The notes below the pieces were generated by a model, which made no database searches, was not told where the DNA came from, and saw only the letters and a program-made list of their open reading frames with translations. From Planctomycetota bacterium (GTDB lineage Bacteria > Planctomycetota > Phycisphaerae > SM23-33): a stretch of DNA of 5,609 nucleotides. The DNA lies in assembly GCA_021160865.1 (NCBI GenBank), contig JAGHBS010000114.1:1-5609 (forward strand), written 5' to 3'. Position numbers and translations under genes: made by a program. Of the stretch, positions 1 through 5,609 are shown one piece after another. Position 1 is the first letter of the stretch, and the number at the start of each line of letters is the position of its first letter.

Positions 1-203
1 CCGAAACACATTGTTGCGTGGGCAGGACCTATTTCGCATAAGCAGTAAAGTTCCTTGTTGGACGCTCGTTCAACACCGAGTGCCTCCATCGCAGCAAGAC
101 CTGCACGAATACCCAAAGGCATGGCAGGACACTTATGACCGTGAAATGCAATTCCCATATCCAGCAATGACCTATCCAACGTGGTACTCTCGTTGCTTCC
201 CAT
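1..203 (-). CDS. FmdE-domain protein, N-terminal part, cut by window edge
   Basis: Reading the reverse strand from an ATG at 203 gives 67 codons open to the window edge, so only the N-terminus is present. Residues 20-35 read FHGHKCPAMPLGIRAG, which matches the HGHxCP...LGxRxG signature of the FmdE family (subunit E of molybdenum formylmethanofuran dehydrogenase, PF02663). This segment provides the family's conserved His and Cys residues (H21, H23, C25). Further Cys residues at 54, 56 and 66 include the start of what looks like the family's CFxDG block. In methanogens FmdE goes with the formylmethanofuran dehydrogenase operon. In bacteria, stand-alone FmdE-domain proteins are mostly uncharacterised, so the substrate is unknown. 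The start is supported by GGGAGG five bases upstream (209-214). The gene is divergent from secA. The family call rests on recognised motifs, not on a search. Confidence 0.82.
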   Translation of the reverse strand, partial: MGSNESTTLDRSLLDMGIAFHGHKCPAMPLGIRAGLAAMEALGVERASNKELYCLCEIGPAHATMCF

Positions 204-208
204 TGTTG

Positions 209-214
209 CCTCCC
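209..214 (-). promoter_or_regulatory. Ribosome binding site of the FmdE-domain gene
   Basis: On the minus strand GGGAGG lies five bases before the ATG at 203, a near-ideal Shine-Dalgarno sequence and spacing. It decides the start of this gene and supports the minus-strand reading of the left end of the window. Confidence 0.75.
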
Positions 215-228
215 TTCCTTCCTTCCTT
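213..228 (-). repeat. AAGG x4 tetranucleotide run in the 5' leader
   Basis: The plus strand reads CCTT four times without interruption, which is AAGG x4 on the transcript of the FmdE-domain gene. The run abuts and slightly overlaps the GGGAGG ribosome binding site, so the leader carries several Shine-Dalgarno-like purine stretches in a row. Whether the copy number varies cannot be told from one sequence. Confidence 0.8.
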
Positions 229-387
229 ACAATTTATAAATACTTTGCTGATTATCCTTTGCATAGAAATTTGTATTGGACGGTATCTGTTGCGAATTTT
301 CTCTTCGCAATCATTTTTGTATCAGGTTTATATGCCCGGTATTTGTAAGCTATTTTCTTGACCGTTTCTATCATCGCTTGTTTCCTG

Positions 388-415
388 ACATGTTCATTTG
401 TGAACATGTGAACAT
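388..415. promoter_or_regulatory. Operator-like inverted repeat with a third direct half-site
   Basis: ACATGTTCA (388-396) and TGAACATGT (401-409) are perfect 9-bp inverted repeats with a 4-base spacer. The octamer GTGAACAT at 400-407 is repeated head to tail at 408-415, giving a third half-site. No T-run follows on either strand, so a dimeric regulator site is more likely than a terminator. It lies about 160 bases before secA and 185 bases before the FmdE-domain gene. The regulator is not identified. The half-sites face away from each other compared with the Gram-positive LexA box (GAAC-N4-GTTC), so LexA is not supported. Confidence 0.5.
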
Positions 416-433
416 ATATTCTTATAAATGAAG

Positions 434-461
434 CCTGCCTCTTCAAGACTAAAAGGGCGGG
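434..461. other. Possible imperfect hairpin, role unknown
   Basis: CCTGCC-T-CTT (434-443) can pair with AAGGGCGGG (453-461), giving nine base pairs with one G-U pair and one bulged T around a 9-base loop. It is the most GC-rich patch of the intergenic region. No clear T-run follows on either strand, so it is not called a terminator. Confidence 0.25.
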
Positions 462-496
462 AGTAATAAGTAAATTTTGTCATCAATCTGGTTCAC

Positions 497-526
497 TTGA
501 CTAAATGACACTGCAAGTGCGATACT
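497..526 (+). promoter_or_regulatory. Candidate secA promoter
   Basis: TTGACT (497-502) resembles the -35 box in 5 of 6 bases. After 18 bases, GATACT (521-526) matches TATAAT in 4 of 6. Transcription would start near 533, giving a leader of about 40 bases. A 6-bp inverted repeat, CACTTG (494-499) and CAAGTG (514-519), overlaps the -35 box and spacer and could be an operator or chance. Planctomycete promoters are not well defined, so this is tentative. Confidence 0.38.
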
Positions 527-574
527 TAAACATGTACGGCTTTATAAATTGGAAACAGGATAGACATAGGAAAG

Positions 575-3500
575 ATGCTTTCGACGCTGAATAAGTTGTT
601 CATAAAGATGTTAGGGGGGTCGCGGAACGATCGGCTGGTGCGTGCGAGGATGAGTGTAGTCCGTGAGCGCATCAATGTCGTTGGCAAGCAACTTGAAGAG
701 GAGTACTTAGCGCTCGTCAGAAAGGCTGCCTCGACAAGTGGGGTTGACCCTGATGAACTTGTCCAGATGGCAAAGGAACTCAAGGTTGCTCCGATAGCAG
801 CCAAGGAATGGCTGAGCGGAAAGACAAAGGAATTCCGGCAGCGACTTGATGCAGGTGAATCGCTTGACGATATCCTTCCCGAAGCCTTTGCTGTGGTGCG
901 GATGGCGTCCTGGCTGGCAAGGGACCACCGTCAATTCGATGTCCAACTGGTTGCTGGTCAGGTTCTTCATGAAGGTGCTATCGCAGAAGAGGCTACCGGT
1001 GAAGGAAAAACCATCGCTTGCTATCCTGCTATCTACATGGCGGTTCTTGCGGGGATGAAGGTACACGTCGTCACGGTAAACGATTATCTCGTCAAGCGCG
1101 ATAGGGATTTTGCCTGGCCGATATTCGACTTGCTTGATATGCGCGTTGGTGCAATTCAGCAACCGATGGACAATGCCGAGAGACAAAGGCAGTACGCCTG
1201 TGATGTAATCTACGGCACCAATAGCGAGTTCGGCTTCGATTACCTGCGGGACAACATGAAATTATCAGTGGCTGAGCAGGTTCAGCACGTTCGTGATTAT
1301 GCCATTATTGACGAGGTTGATAGCATCCTGATAGACGAAGCAAGGACGCCTCTGATTATCTCCGGGCCTGCCTTTGGAGACGTCAGACGATATGCCAAAG
1401 CTGATGCTGTCGCACGGGAAATAATCAAGCGACACCGTCCCTACCAGCAAGCTGAAAATAGGGTCGAGAATCTCAAAAGGACTCTCAAGGCCCTTGAGGG
1501 TGAACTTTCAAAGGCTAAGGGGGAGGATAAGAAAAAATCCATAGCCTCCAGGCTCGAAAAGACGCAGGAAGAACTCGCCCGTGCTGAGCAAGAATTGAGC
1601 CGATTAACGAAGTATTACGAGGTTGAATTAGACAAAAAAACAGCCTATCTGACCCACGAGGGGATAACGGCTGCCCAGGAAATTGCGGGCATCGGCAGCT
1701 TTTACGTCGGGTCGAATATGGAATGGCCTCACCTATTGGAACAAGCCCTCCGTGCGCACGTGGTCTATCAGCGGGACAAGGATTACGTCGTTCGCGATGG
1801 TGAGGTTGTTATCGTGGATGAATTTACCGGTAGATTGATGGAAGGACGTGAATGGTCTGACGGACTCCACCAGGCTGTCGAAGCCAAGGAACGCGTCCCT
1901 ATCAAGGAAGAAAACCAGACACTCGCAACAATTACACTTCAAAACTTCTTCAAATTGTACAAGAAATTGGCTGGTATGACCGGTACTGCTATGACCGAGG
2001 CAGAGGAATTTAAAAAGATTTACAATCTTGAGGTTATTGCCGTTCCGACGCATCGACCGGTCAATCGGGTGGACTATAATGATCGCGTCTATGGTACGGT
2101 GGAAGAAAAATACGATGCCATTGTGGAGGAAATCAACGCATACTCCAAGGCAGGCAGACCTGTGCTGGTAGGTACGACGAGCATCGAGAAGTCCGATAAG
2201 TTGAGCGAGATGCTCACCCGCCGCTACGGCGTGGCACACGAGGTATTGAATGCCAGGCCCGAGAACGCTGCAAGAGAAGCAGAGATCGTCGCCCGAGCCG
2301 GTCAACAAAGTCCGATAAGGCCAGGCTCGAAGCAGATGGTTGGTAATGTTACCATCGCTACGAATATGGCCGGTCGCGGAACGGATATCAAACTTGGAGC
2401 AGGGGTGGTAAATCCTGTCTGCAAGGTCCCCTCGCTTGAGAAATTGGCTGAGTTGGGTGTCGAGCCGCAGGAACTGTTCCCGCCCGGTTCGACAAAGTGC
2501 TGCATAAATTGCCCGGAGTATGACCCAGCGACGAATTGCGCTCATTGCTTCAAGCCGAAACTCGATCCGTCATTCCCTCGTCGTGGTAGAAGTTCCTGTC
2601 GTGAGGATGTTCCCTGCGGATTGCATATTGTTGGCACTGAAAGGCATGAAGCGAGGCGTATTGATAATCAGCTCCGAGGCAGGGCAGGCAGACAGGGCGA
2701 TCCGGGTTCAAGTAGATTCTTCGTGAGTTTGCGCGATGATTTGATGGCAATATTTGCTGGTGAATGGACATTGAAGGTACTCAGCTGGCTCGGCTTGCAG
2801 AAGGGTCAAGCTATTGAGGATAAGCGTATAACAAAGGGGATTGAACGGGCCCAAAAAAAGGTCGAGCAGCGGAACTTCGATATCCGCAAAAACCTTCTTG
2901 AATACGACGAGGTAATGGATCGTCAAAGACGATATTTCTACTCCCGCCGCCAGCAAATACTCATCGGAAAAGATGTGGAGAAAATTGTCCGTGAAATGAT
3001 TCGTGAAACTATTGATGATGCCGTTTCAGATTATCTTTCCGGTGATTACTCCCAGCGGTGCATTGCTCGATGGGTGCATCAAAACCTTGAGTTGAATATA
3101 GAGGCTTCGCAGATTCACGCAGACAGCATCGAAGATTTTCCTGCCCTTGAAGCTGAACTTCGCGAAAAGGCGCTGGACGAAGCAGCAAACGTCATAAACG
3201 TGACCATCGGTGAATATGCCGATCCTTCGATTGACAGAAAGAATTGGGACCTTCGTGGATTGTCCTCCTGGGCGATGAGCAGGTTCAGGGTGAACATCTC
3301 CCAGAACCAGCTACGAAAGATGGATATCCCCGAGATGGAGCAGGCTATTCTTCAGGGTGCCACCGAGTATATCAATTCAATCGACATGACCCCCCTGCAG
3401 CGGTTCCTGGAGAAGGGTTATCCCGAAAAGGCACTGGCGGAGATGCTTAGAAACAAGTTCGGAATTGAGATAGTCCCGGAAGAGTTAGGCAGCGGCGATG

Positions 3501-4444
3501 TTCAGGCGGTCAAAGAGAGATTATACCAGGCGGTCGAGCAGGTCTATCTCCGCAGGGAAATTGAGTATCCTTGCGATTATGCCATTGATATAACCATCGG
3601 CCAGGCGGGGGTGGATAACGTTTACGCCCTGACGGCTTTGTGCGATTGGGCAAATAGGAAGTTTGCAACTGACTGGACGCCCGAGGAACTGACGGGTAAG
3701 ACTGTTGAGCAAATTCGCTCTGATTTAATCAGCCTGGCTGAGCAATTCCTTGCAGGCGGTCGTCTCGAGCAGGAAGTAGATTCGTTCATCTCGGGCTTGA
3801 TAAGCCGTTCGCCCGGGGGGCAGATCGACTCAGATAGGTTTCCTGCGATTATTGACTGGTGCGCCCGGAGGTTCGACACAGCCGTTTCCGAAGACGAGTT
3901 GCGCGAAGTACTCGAGAGTTGCCCGTCTCCTGCTGATGTATCGGCTGCTATTCGTCAATTCCTTATCAATGTGGGTAGGGGGTATCTCCGCAGGGAGTTG
4001 ACCGAGCTGGAGAAATTCGTCCTGCTTCAGATACATGATTCTTCCTGGAAGGACCATCTCCTTGCGATGGACCATCTCAAGGGTAGCGTTGGATTGAGGA
4101 GTTTTGCCGAGCAAGACCCACGATTGGTTTACAAGAGGGAGGGGTTCAAATTATTCGAGGAGATGCTTGCTTCGATCCGTGAGAAGGTCACGGACATCAT
4201 CTTCAAAGCCAGGCTTGGCGTCGAAGCTGAGATGGAAAGCGTTTATCAGGTTTCACAATTGGTGCATGAGCAGCTCAGTGGTTATGATCATCTTGCTCAA
4301 GAGATGGCTGCTCAGCAGGCTGCCGCTGCTCAAGCCAGCAAGGTTCAGACTATCAGACGGCAGGGTAAAAAGATAGGTCGCAACGATCCGTGCCCCTGCG
4401 GGTCAGGCAAGAAGTACAAAAATTGCTGCGGGAGGAACTTGTAA
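575..4444 (+). CDS. secA: Protein translocase subunit SecA, enlarged form
   Basis: SecA is the cytoplasmic and membrane-associated ATPase that drives preproteins through SecYEG. Of 1289 residues (E. coli SecA has 901), the core is all present: GGSRNDR near the N-terminus, Q motif FDVQ (121-124), Walker A TGEGKT (141-146), TVNDYL, YGTNSEFGFDYLRDNM, Walker B IIDEVDS (244-250), DEARTPLIISG, preprotein cross-linking domain to about 430, LAGMTGTA, NBD2 with VTIATNMAGRGTDI (592-605), GTERHEARRIDNQLRGRAGRQGD (motif VI), helical scaffold with RNFDIRKNLLEYDEV, two-helix finger (about 1148-1202), and a C-terminal SEC-C zinc site with C1273, C1275, C1284, C1285. The extra length lies in four places: residues about 38-76, a coiled coil (293-347), a Cys-rich insert (608-682) and a repeated helical wing (about 815-1147). 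The ATG at 575 is the first start after an in-frame stop at 545; AGGAAAG lies directly before it, a short spacing. Starting at M12 would remove the N-terminal helix. The frame is intact. Confidence 0.98.
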   Translation: MLSTLNKLFIKMLGGSRNDRLVRARMSVVRERINVVGKQLEEEYLALVRKAASTSGVDPDELVQMAKELKVAPIAAKEWLSGKTKEFRQRLDAGESLDDILPEAFAVVRMASWLARDHRQFDVQLVAGQVLHEGAIAEEATGEGKTIACYPAIYMAVLAGMKVHVVTVNDYLVKRDRDFAWPIFDLLDMRVGAIQQPMDNAERQRQYACDVIYGTNSEFGFDYLRDNMKLSVAEQVQHVRDYAIIDEVDSILIDEARTPLIISGPAFGDVRRYAKADAVAREIIKRHRPYQQAENRVENLKRTLKALEGELSKAKGEDKKKSIASRLEKTQEELARAEQELSRLTKYYEVELDKKTAYLTHEGITAAQEIAGIGSFYVGSNMEWPHLLEQALRAHVVYQRDKDYVVRDGEVVIVDEFTGRLMEGREWSDGLHQAVEAKERVPIKEENQTLATITLQNFFKLYKKLAGMTGTAMTEAEEFKKIYNLEVIAVPTHRPVNRVDYNDRVYGTVEEKYDAIVEEINAYSKAGRPVLVGTTSIEKSDKLSEMLTRRYGVAHEVLNARPENAAREAEIVARAGQQSPIRPGSKQMVGNVTIATNMAGRGTDIKLGAGVVNPVCKVPSLEKLAELGVEPQELFPPGSTKCCINCPEYDPATNCAHCFKPKLDPSFPRRGRSSCREDVPCGLHIVGTERHEARRIDNQLRGRAGRQGDPGSSRFFVSLRDDLMAIFAGEWTLKVLSWLGLQKGQAIEDKRITKGIERAQKKVEQRNFDIRKNLLEYDEVMDRQRRYFYSRRQQILIGKDVEKIVREMIRETIDDAVSDYLSGDYSQRCIARWVHQNLELNIEASQIHADSIEDFPALEAELREKALDEAANVINVTIGEYADPSIDRKNWDLRGLSSWAMSRFRVNISQNQLRKMDIPEMEQAILQGATEYINSIDMTPLQRFLEKGYPEKALAEMLRNKFGIEIVPEELGSGDVQAVKERLYQAVEQVYLRREIEYPCDYAIDITIGQAGVDNVYALTALCDWANRKFATDWTPEELTGKTVEQIRSDLISLAEQFLAGGRLEQEVDSFISGLISRSPGGQIDSDRFPAIIDWCARRFDTAVSEDELREVLESCPSPADVSAAIRQFLINVGRGYLRRELTELEKFVLLQIHDSSWKDHLLAMDHLKGSVGLRSFAEQDPRLVYKREGFKLFEEMLASIREKVTDIIFKARLGVEAEMESVYQVSQLVHEQLSGYDHLAQEMAAQQAAAAQASKVQTIRRQGKKIGRNDPCPCGSGKKYKNCCGRNL
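1451..1615 (+). other. Coiled-coil hairpin inserted in SecA (residues 293-347)
   Basis: After the PLIISG motif and before the EVELDKKTAYLT strand there are about 55 residues made almost wholly of Glu, Lys, Arg, Leu and Ala with heptad-like Leu spacing. A charged turn near GEDKKKS (316-322) splits them into two helices of roughly 20 residues each. E. coli SecA has only a short loop here, at the start of the preprotein cross-linking domain. From memory, Bacteroidota and Planctomycetota SecA proteins often carry an insertion at this point, so it is a lineage trait and not a fusion. Confidence 0.75.
2396..2620 (+). other. Cys-rich, zinc-finger-like insertion in SecA NBD2 (residues 608-682)
   Basis: Between the GRGTDIKLG motif and the GLHIVGTERHEARR motif, SecA carries about 75 residues with eight cysteines: 616, 642, 643, 646, 655, 658, 675 and 681. 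C643-X2-C646 and C655-X2-C658, eight residues apart, make a compact CX2C-X8-CX2C pattern of the kind that binds zinc. H657 and C642 are further possible ligands. E. coli SecA has a cysteine-free loop at this place. Metal binding is inferred from the pattern only. The segment is in frame and its codon use looks like the rest of the gene. Confidence 0.7.
3050..4009 (+). repeat. Five degenerate copies of the SecA helical wing unit (residues 826-1145)
   Basis: The helical wing of E. coli SecA, about 100 residues, is replaced by about 330 residues. They can be read as five units sharing a core of aromatic/Met-x3-[R/K/N]-[F/L]: W833, W899, M957, W1025 and W1095, spaced 66, 58, 68 and 70 residues. 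The core is followed by a short strand-like stretch, an acidic EEL-type turn and a long amphipathic helix. Units 1 and 3 end alike (NVTIGEYAD and DITIGQAGV), which hints that a pair of units was duplicated. YLRRE ends the helix in units 3 and 5, encoded by an identical 14-base string (3545-3558 and 3983-3996). The units are too diverged for a DNA repeat. Confidence 0.6.
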
Positions 4445-4457
4445 TTGCTATCCTTCG

Positions 4458-4483
4458 AAGCGAAACGCTTGTTTATCGTTCTT
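4458..4483 (+). terminator. Weak possible terminator after secA
   Basis: AAGCG (4458-4462) pairs with CGCTT (4466-4470) around an AAA loop, 14 bases after the secA stop, followed by the T-rich but interrupted tail GTTTATCGTTCTT. The 5-bp stem is short, so termination would be inefficient and read-through into the next gene is possible. Confidence 0.3.
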
Positions 4484-4497
4484 AGATAATGTATAAG
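4469..4497 (+). promoter_or_regulatory. Candidate promoter of the URO-D family gene
   Basis: TTGTTT (4469-4474) and TATAAG (4492-4497) are separated by exactly 17 bases. The -10 matches 5 of 6 consensus bases and the -35 only 3 of 6. Transcription would start near 4504, about 44 bases before the GTG start. This suggests that the downstream gene can be transcribed apart from secA. Confidence 0.4.
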
Positions 4498-4547
4498 TAT
4501 CGAGAATTTTATTTTTACCATCATAGACAGAATTAGGATAATGAGTA

Positions 4548-5606
4548 GTGTTGACGGTGCGAGAAAACTATATCCGCAACGCGAGGTTTCAACATCCTGA
4601 ATATATTCCTGTTACGGTATATGTTTCACCTGCCAGTCTCGTTGAAGGCAGGGAAGAGCTCGAGAAGATAATGGCGAAGTACCCGGAGTTTTTCCCCGGC
4701 TTTGTTCCCGGCAAGATTGATTATGACAATTATAAGTTTCTTCCTGAAGAGACAATCGGCGAGATGATCGATCCATGGGGATGCAAGTGGAGATGTTCTG
4801 TAAACGGGATTATCGGCACGGTCGTGGAGCATCCATTATCGGATTGGTCGGCGATGGAAAATTTCAAACCCCCACCTGTCTTGCCACAAAACGCCCAGCG
4901 GATTACCGGTGATTGGGAAAGCGAGAGAAAATCCATCGAGCAAGCAAGAAAGCGTGGAGAACTGACGTGGGGGCATATTTATCACGGCTTCTACTTCATG
5001 CGGCTTCAATATCTGCGTGGCTTTACGAACCTGATGTGCGATTTAATCGAAGAGCCACCTCAACTGTGGCAGTTGATTGAAATCATCAAAAATCACACTG
5101 CCGAGATGATAAAAAAGTACTTGGAGATCGGCGTGGACGTGATGTACTTCGGTGAAGACCTTGGCACGCAGACTTCTTCGATGGTTTCGCCAGAGATGTT
5201 TGCCAAATATGTCACGCCTGTTTACAAAGAATTAATGCAGCCTGTCAGGCAAGCAGGTACGCTTGTCTATTTGCATAGCGACGGCCACGTGTTGGAATTA
5301 ATCGATGAACTTGAACAGGCAGGGGTGCAAATTATCAATATACAGGACCTTGTCAACGGAATCGACGCCTTGGCCAGGGAGGTGAAGGGGCGTTTCTGTA
5401 TATCGCTGGACGTGGACCGTCAAACGGTCGTCCCGTTCGGCACGCGCAGCGATATTCACAATCTTATCGAGGAAGAGGTTCGTAAACTCGGCAGCCCGGA
5501 AGGGGGTCTGCAATTCATTGTCGGCATTTACCCGCCAACACCCCCTGAAAGCGTCGATGCCCTTTGTGAAGCCTTTAAAAAGTTCCGTACGTACTGGTGG
5601 GATTAA
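4548..5606 (+). CDS. URO-D superfamily protein, methyltransferase-like, not HemE
   Basis: The 352-residue protein is complete and belongs to the uroporphyrinogen decarboxylase fold family (PF01208), which includes HemE and the corrinoid methyltransferases MtaA, MtbA and CmuA. Typical features are TVRENYIRNARFQHPEYIPV (3-22), DPWGCKW (75-81), EDLGTQ (203-208) followed by SPEMFAKYVTPVYK, LHSDGH (242-247) and the final barrel strands with SLDVDRQ (286-292). The RQAGRY motif of true HemE is absent. The zinc motif HxCG of MtaA-type enzymes reads HSDG here, so the usual Cys ligand is an Asp. The substrate is unknown; such paralogues are common in planctomycetes and anaerobes. Start: an in-frame stop lies at 4542, and GTG 4548 has AGGA nine bases upstream; TTG 4551 is the alternative. 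No signal peptide or membrane segment is seen, so it should be cytoplasmic. Confidence 0.88.
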   Translation: MLTVRENYIRNARFQHPEYIPVTVYVSPASLVEGREELEKIMAKYPEFFPGFVPGKIDYDNYKFLPEETIGEMIDPWGCKWRCSVNGIIGTVVEHPLSDWSAMENFKPPPVLPQNAQRITGDWESERKSIEQARKRGELTWGHIYHGFYFMRLQYLRGFTNLMCDLIEEPPQLWQLIEIIKNHTAEMIKKYLEIGVDVMYFGEDLGTQTSSMVSPEMFAKYVTPVYKELMQPVRQAGTLVYLHSDGHVLELIDELEQAGVQIINIQDLVNGIDALAREVKGRFCISLDVDRQTVVPFGTRSDIHNLIEEEVRKLGSPEGGLQFIVGIYPPTPPESVDALCEAFKKFRTYWWD

Positions 5607-5609
5607 TCC

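Larger units (their letters stand above)
204..574. other. Divergent intergenic region between the FmdE-domain gene and secA
   Basis: This AT-rich stretch of 371 bases separates two divergently transcribed genes and must hold both promoters. I see an inverted repeat with an extra half-site (388-415), a possible hairpin (434-461), a candidate secA promoter (497-526), and on the minus strand the AAGG leader. A GATAAT hexamer on the minus strand (251-256) could be the -10 of the FmdE-domain gene, but I find no good -35 for it. Short open frames here (252-446 minus; the distal part of 11-361 plus) lack ribosome binding sites and recognisable protein features. I see no tRNA or known riboswitch. Confidence 0.7.

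Noticed and set aside
11..361. Plus-strand open frame of 116 codons upstream of secA
   Set aside because: Its first half lies antisense to the FmdE-domain coding sequence, which has a recognisable motif and a strong ribosome binding site. The plus frame has no ribosome binding site and no recognisable protein features.
388..409. Palindrome as a LexA (SOS) box
   Set aside because: The known Gram-positive box is GAAC-N4-GTTC. Here the half-sites point the other way (GTTC...GAAC with six bases between), so the match is not supported.
388..409. Palindrome as an intrinsic terminator
   Set aside because: The stem is AT-rich and no T-run follows on either strand.
252..446. Minus-strand open frame of 64 codons, Lys/Arg-rich
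   Set aside because: It starts with TTG, has no Shine-Dalgarno sequence before it, and runs through the palindrome and AT-rich promoter DNA. The composition explains the Lys-rich translation.
707..1186. Minus-strand frame of 159 codons inside secA
   Set aside because: It is antisense to the SecA N-terminus and NBD1, with no recognisable domain.
1733..2545. Long minus-strand frame of 270 codons inside secA
   Set aside because: It is wholly antisense to conserved SecA motor motifs. Its translation shows no family I recognise, and it is best explained as a shadow of secA codon use.
3545..3996. Identical 14-base string at 3545-3558 and 3983-3996 as a mobile or recombination site
   Set aside because: Both copies are in frame and encode YLRRE at the same point of two helical wing units, so shared protein constraint or an old duplication explains them better.
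4541..4600. ATG with a 19-residue frame overlapping the start of the URO-D gene
   Set aside because: AGGA lies only two bases before this ATG, too close for good initiation, and the peptide is short and featureless. The GTG at 4548 has better spacing. A frameshift is not needed, because the URO-D N-terminus reads normally from the GTG.

Overview
The window most likely comes from a bacterium of the phylum Planctomycetota, class Phycisphaerae. This is inferred mainly from the architecture of its SecA: about 1289 residues, with a coiled-coil insertion, a cysteine-rich insertion and a greatly expanded helical wing. The flanking genes (an FmdE-domain protein and a corrinoid-methyltransferase-like URO-D protein) would suit an anaerobic or C1-metabolising lifestyle, but they do not prove it. 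Coding DNA has a moderate base composition, and the intergenic DNA is clearly AT-richer.

Layout: (1) 1-203, minus strand: the first 67 codons of an FmdE-domain gene, cut by the left edge and preceded by a strong ribosome binding site inside an AAGG tetranucleotide run. (2) 204-574: a 371-base divergent intergenic region. It holds a perfect 9-bp inverted repeat with an extra direct half-site (388-415), a possible imperfect hairpin (434-461) and a plausible secA promoter (497-526). (3) 575-4444, plus strand: one intact secA gene filling most of the window. (4) 4445-4547: a short gap with a small hairpin and a fair promoter. (5) 4548-5606, plus strand: a complete URO-D superfamily gene with a GTG start, ending three bases before the window edge.

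The genes do not form an obvious pathway. SecA is the ATPase motor of the general protein export system. The two flanking genes look like independent metabolic genes, one divergent and one downstream, probably with its own promoter.

The most interesting content lies inside SecA. Its helical wing region, about 100 residues in E. coli SecA, is about 330 residues here and can be read as five degenerate copies of one helical unit. NBD2 also carries a Cys-rich insertion with a CX2C-X8-CX2C pattern, separate from the usual C-terminal SEC-C zinc site. I see no CRISPR, mobile element, tRNA or rRNA.
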